From contig OX291547.1 of assembly GCA_946406115.1 (NCBI GenBank), positions 7,507,001 through 7,571,000 on the forward strand: a stretch of 64,000 nucleotides of DNA, read 5' to 3'. The notes beneath the pieces were generated by a model. It made no database searches. It saw only the letters and a list, made by a program, of their open reading frames with translations, and had not been told where the DNA came from. Numbering within the stretch: position 1 is the first letter of the stretch; every line of letters begins with the position of its first letter. The stretch comes from Apoda limacodes (lineage: Eukaryota > Arthropoda > Insecta > Lepidoptera > Limacodidae). Positions 59,150 to 64,000 of this stretch are shown here, piece after piece. Made by a program: the position numbers and the translations under genes.

Positions 59150-60640
59150 TAATATTAGAAGCGGAAACTTGGTAATTATTTCCGACTTCTGTGAGACAAT
59201 AGATCGTTAGTTGGTTATATAACTATCAGAAGAGACGATACTGTACTTAGAGTTCCACAAATAAAATCAAAACCCTTTTTGTTTCGCTCTGATTCAAGTA
59301 CTCCTCAATGCAATGCATTCAAATTATTTACCTATTTTAATCATAATTTGACTTGGGCAATTTAGCTCAAGCAAATATCTTGTTGAAGCGATCTAGCATT
59401 TTGTTAGACTTTAAACAATCTAAGATGTTTTTAATACTTCTAGTTTTGCCTTTTAACTCAGCTCACAAAAGAACTTAGAATGGGAATTGAGCGCGAACAA
59501 AAAGTACGTATCCTATATTATTATATAATCCAGATCATGACCTATCTGTGTGCTAAATTTCACCTAAATCCGTATAGCAGTTTATATGTGACTGAGTAAC
59601 AAACTTTCACATTTATATTATTAATAGTAAGATTAATTATACCTTACCTAATATGAGAAATAAAAAAAAATGAGTTTTAAGTTATTAAACCACATAAAAG
59701 ACATAACCGTACTCAGTTCTGATATTATAAAGTGTATATTAGTTTGTTTTATATAATGCGATTGTGGTACTACCTATTAGCGATTTTACGTGAAAAACCG
59801 CGGACAACAATATATAAAAAACTATAGATCTTTACTGCTTATATCCTGTTCACTCTTAACCATTTTGCCATTCCCAATGACAATGTCGATAAAAATTACT
59901 GTCAAGCAACTGTGACGATGTTAGATAATCGACAAAGTAAACCGTAACAAATTGTCTTGTCAGATTTGAAGGAAAATATTTTGACGATTAGTGCTATAAA
60001 TTTGATGTGAACGGATTTCGTAATAGTCTTCAAATGGATTGTTATAATTTAAACAATAATTTTCAAGGTAAGGTAAAGCTTTATTGCTAAGACCGAGGTC
60101 TTAAGAAATAGCTTTAAAATACTGGAGCGTGAATGCCAACCATTGAAAGTTAAAGTTTAATCGATCATGACATAAATAGGGTAAGATAATACTCATAATT
60201 TGAAAAGATAAGTACAAAGATGTCAAATTTCATAATGATAATGCTAATGTAACAATAGAATTTTGATTATGAGTAATGGCATTAACTGCCTTAAAAAGCT
60301 ATCAAGCATCATCGATAATGATTTTGATTTCTTATGTTTTGCACTTGCGTGGCACGAGCGGTATAATTTATAATGAAAACTAGAGGTTTATCGCTCACGC
60401 AATAACTATAATATGCTAAGTAAATAGGATTTCCAGCTGCACGTCTATATTTTCGGTAACGTGTTTTTTTACGGTTTTATCATCACTCTAAAAGAACATA
60501 GTTCTAATACTTGCCAGTATTATTCGTATGATAATAAGAAAAGGAAAATATGTCATTTGCTGTTTACAGCGTTTTAATTCAAATTCAAATTGGTAAGAAA
60601 TAATTCATAGATATTTATTTGTCATCAAGAATATCGATAA
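59150..60640. other. Non-coding; dispersed repeat end at 59,500-59,640
   Basis: 'gatcatgacctatctgtgtg' and 'ctaaatttcacctaaatccg', ending 'aaactttcacatttatatta', form the right end of the family at 31,590. The rest is AT-rich without a supported gene. Confidence 0.45.
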
Positions 60641-60690
60641 ATGTCGGTGGAGTAGAGGTTTGAGCTCGGCGTGCACCAATGAGTCTTTTT

Positions 60691-61222
60691 ACCCGACTGC
60701 GCGATGCAAAGGAAAAATAATGTGTTTATCAGCCTATGTATGTATGTTTGTAACGTTGTGGCGCTCTAACGACCAACCGCATGGACCGATTTTGATGATT
60801 TTTACGTCAATCGATTCGTCTTAATCTTCCGAGTGTCACTAAAGATATGACAGAAATCAAATTCAATATGTCGATAACCAAACGCCATATTGAAAAAAGG
60901 GGAAAAATCAATCATTCAAGCCAACCATTCTCATTTGATTTCCTACTTATGATAGTTTAGATCGCCGCACGTTACTTAATAATATTCACAATTTTAAATC
61001 TTTCTGACTAAAAAGTTTTATATAATAATAAATAAATTAAAAAAAAACTGCTTAAAAAATTACCTAAAAATAAAAATTGAATAGAGAAAAATATATATAT
61101 ATATATATATATATATAATGTTCCGCATTAGAATTAATCACCACTCGACTTATTTTTCTCATTTCAGTTTTTATTTATAGTTCATTTTTTACGCAGATGG
61201 GTTTTTTTAACTTATTTATTTT
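60691..61222 (+). mobile_element. Repeat inserted into SINE family A
   Basis: It begins 'acccgactgcgcgatgcaaa' and contains 'atcagcctatgtatgtatg', 'gcatggaccgattttgatga', 'tcttccgagtgtcactaaag' and an (AT)n run. It ends around 'cgcagatgggtttttttaac'. The phrase 'ccgactgcgcga.gcaaag' marks a common lepidopteran dispersed repeat; its class is unknown to me. Confidence 0.6.
61089..61118. repeat. (AT)n microsatellite
   Basis: An uninterrupted alternating AT run of about 29 bp lies inside the repeat that splits the SINE. Confidence 0.95.
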
Positions 61223-61444
61223 TATTCTTAATTTCTGAAGTACATTATTGACTTACACCACAGGCTTTTCGGTGAAGAAAAACATCGTAAGAAAACCTGC
61301 ATACGTCAAAAAAAAAAGACGTAGTCCACAATCCGCACTGGACCCGCGTAATAGACTATATCTGGATACTGTACCAAATCACCCTCGCTCATGGTGAGGG
61401 TAGGCCGTACCCTGATGGTTAGGTGGGACGTACGAAAGGAAGGA

Positions 61445-63785
61445 AGGAAGTATATCAAGAATGTGGTTCATGATATTGAGTACGCTGCTGTATATCTTCA
61501 TCCAAAAACCTTCAAAAATACTCCTACGAGTATTTATCGATTTCATACTATTCTATAAGAGACTCTTCTAAGTGGGTTATTCTTCATTGTTCAATCCTGC
61601 CAGTTTATTTTGTAATTGTAGCAACTCGACAATTAAACGCGCTAAAGACACCGTGTTGTAACCGAAGTTAGCTTACTTCACGCATGAGGCGTGAGAATTG
61701 AGCGCTTAAGTTTGTACTTGGAACTATATTAGGTATCTTGCAATCAAACCGAAACGTCTCGTTTTATTTTTGTTACTTTTTTTCCAAAAACATGACATTT
61801 ACAATTTTCTTGAGAAAACAGAGTCTTTTTTGTGTTCGGAAAACTTACGAAAATAATTTTTTTTTTTATATTTTGTCATATTATGTTTCTGCTACTAAAT
61901 ACAAGCTATTTGGTCAATTTAATGATTTAAAAACTTCATTCACACCTTAACTTTGTGCTGTAATACTTAAACAATTTATAGAGCTTGAGGGAACTCGTGA
62001 CTCAGTGACGTCAGGCGAAGCGCCTAGTGGCACAACTTTTTCTAAGCTCCTATGTGAATCGGGCGGACCATCAGGCGTATAACAAGAGAGCTCTCATGAC
62101 ATAAAATAAATATGTAAAAAGCCTATAATAGAACGCTGGGTGCAGAGGGAAATCTATGTTACTAACAAATCATTCGCAACCATCTAATATTCATTTGAAA
62201 ATTATTAAAAGTCATTATTTTTCTAAATTTGGCGCAGTCAGAGCCACAGGCAGAGGCCAGTTTAGTACTTAAATTTTAAAAGCAATTTGTCTGTCTACTG
62301 TTTGTTAGCACATCCTAACCTAGAGTTAGGAAATAAGTAACCGAAACTTTCATTGATCAGTACATAAAGCATCACGTAGTATTTCATCACCAGACTGAGT
62401 CAATAGAAGTCGGATGTCACCACGTAGACCGAGAGTAGCTCGATCGCATTACGTCATTACGCAACCCATCGGTCTCAGCTCAAGTTCAATGGTGCTGGGC
62501 TGAATGTCACTGGCGAAGGTGAAAGCACACTCTTACGTCATTGATATACCATCTCAGAGGCAACGGATCCGGTAGCGCAGCTTTTCTGTTTCAAATAGCA
62601 TATTTGTTGTGTGCATGTTCATAACAACATTGGTTTCAGCTGTAACTTCTAACTAGAATACAATCCTACAATCCTACTGGATGGTTAATCAAGATTTGTT
62701 ATATACTTACCACTGGCTAGTGATTAAGTACCAAACCTTCTAGTTTTGGTGTTTATTTTTTTCCGTAAATAAGTTTGAACCTATCTAATTTTAATGAATT
62801 TTAATTACCTACACAAGGACTACGCATACTAATCGCTTATTAAAAATATACCTGGTACTTAAATACCTTACATAAATCGAGGTGGGATAGAAAAACGGTT
62901 GTATGAACCAATTATCAGGAAGCATATTGCGAAAAGTCTCGAGTACGTATGACTTGTAAACTTCGGAATAAAATTGATTCATGTAGGAGTATTTCAACGG
63001 CTCTCAAGAGGTAAGATCTGCTTGCTTAATGTAAATCTTTTCTTTTCTGAGGCTGGGAGTCTAGACTTGTCGCAATTAGCTTCCAGTTTGTTACCTTTTT
63101 ATGGCTTTAAAGTTTTTCTGTTTAAGATTTTCCAAGTTTAATACGAAGTGTTTTCTTTGTGGCATTTAGCTGTAGTATTTAACCTATAGCAATTTTTTTA
63201 TGCAGGTATTTTCCTAGATACTAATGATTTTTTTAAATTAAAATCAAGGAGGACGACAAAAAAACATTATTTACTGCAAACTACTTCCTTAGCAAAGTTT
63301 TATTTTGTTTTCCCTGTACAAAAATTGAAAAATCCCTACGTAAATGCTTCGACACAAAACCAAAACTTTGCAAATAGGTGAAGATTCACATTTAGAGATT
63401 AAAGACTCATAAAAACCAGACTTCAGAACAAAATAGAAAATTGAACATATGTAATCAGAAAAACTGCCTTATAGTAGGGTAGAATCAAAATATGTATTAT
63501 CCATCCCTCGACAACCGTGGGGCCCGTTTGAAGCCAGTCATTAAGGGCAATTGTTCTTGTTGCCTAAACGTTGCGAAAACTCGGATCTTGTTCTTGGTTC
63601 GGATGATTTACATCTCTCAGTCGATTGGGTAACTCAACTGGCGTCATTAGCCATGATTGTTTGGGCTGCAAGGTCGGGTAGCTAGTTATAGCTCCTTATA
63701 AATTATATACTATTGTATCCTTATTTTTCGTAAAACATTTCTTTTATTTACTGGAAGCAAGCAATAGCTATTATTTTTATTAACA
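61445..63785. other. Non-coding; GC-richer patch with ACGTCA motifs at 62,000-62,600
   Basis: No coding exon seen. TGACGTCA (62,006-62,013) and two TTACGTCATT-type sites (about 62,449-62,458 and 62,533-62,542) fall in a patch of higher GC. Otherwise AT-rich sequence with short random frames. Confidence 0.4.
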
Positions 63786-63789
63786 AATA

Positions 63790-64000
63790 GATTTAGGCAG
63801 CGGCACCACCCGGCTTAAATTCGGTTATTGGCGTGGAATTTCTACTTTAACTCCTTAATTATAATTATGAAGTTTGCTATAGCAAGTTTTAGTTCGTTTA
63901 AGCTCAGTTAACTTTATATTTCGGACTTTTAAAAATCCCGCTAAAGTGTGATTGAGTAACAAATATCAAAACACTATTAGTAGTATTAAGAACTCAGTCT
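63790..64000. repeat. Dispersed repeat, family of 31,590, running to the window end
   Basis: 'ggcagcggcaccacccggct', 'taaattcggttattggcgtg' and 'gtttgctatagcaagttt' match 31,608-31,740 and 49,560-49,635. The typical right end ('tttcacatttataatatt') is altered. Confidence 0.55.

Larger units (their letters stand above)
60645..61440 (+). mobile_element. tRNA-derived SINE, family A, split by another repeat
   Basis: The head piece at 60,645-60,690 ('agaggtttgagctcggcgtg', 'caccaatgagtcttttt') is interrupted. The body resumes at about 61,225 ('cttaatttctgaagtacatt', 'cacaggcttttcggtgaaga', 'aacatcgtaagaaaacctgc', 'gggtaggccgtaccctgat') and ends in 'ggaaggaaggaag'. Joined, the two parts align with 30,227-30,480. 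Confidence 0.7.

Overview
The window looks like nuclear DNA of a moth or butterfly. It is AT-rich, has one intron-bearing insect cuticle-type gene at the left edge, and is packed with repeats of the kinds found in Lepidoptera: tRNA-derived SINEs, RTE-, Jockey/CR1- and R1-like LINE fragments, Helitron-like elements ending in CTAGT, small terminal-inverted-repeat elements, and the dispersed repeat whose ends read 'ccaagtgcgagtcgg' and 'acggaaccctaaaa'. No bacterial-style operon, CRISPR array or plausible functional RNA gene is visible.

Positions 148-9652 (minus strand): four coding exons, joined by GT-AG junctions that keep frame, encode a secreted protein. It has one six-cysteine chitin-binding type-2 (CBM14/peritrophin-A) domain near its N-terminus, a proline-rich stretch, and a very long Pro/Ser/Thr/Asn/Tyr-rich tail carried mainly by one 3-kb exon. 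This fits the CPAP1 class (cuticular proteins analogous to peritrophins). The start codon/signal-peptide exon was not found with confidence. The 3' end is ambiguous, because the in-frame TAA overlaps a consensus splice donor. The introns hold a degraded LINE, a Helitron-like element with internal tandem repeats, a tRNA-like SINE head, and a composite repeat interrupted by a 5'-truncated R1-like LINE whose target-site duplication is visible.

Positions about 9.7-64 kb: no other convincing coding gene. This 54 kb is either a very long first intron of the minus-strand gene, intergenic DNA, or a large intron of a plus-strand gene. Three plus-strand core promoter-like sites (about 12.27, 35.0 and 56.2 kb) are the best non-repeat candidates; the first two are followed by plausible 5'UTR exons with splice donors. 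The rest is AT-rich sequence with dispersed repeats, several nested in one another (LINE in repeat, LINE in LINE, repeat in SINE, Helitron in TIR element), plus foldback structures and a 158-bp tandem duplication.

All identifications come from reading the sequence and from recalled family knowledge. No database search was run, so clade names for degraded repeats are provisional.
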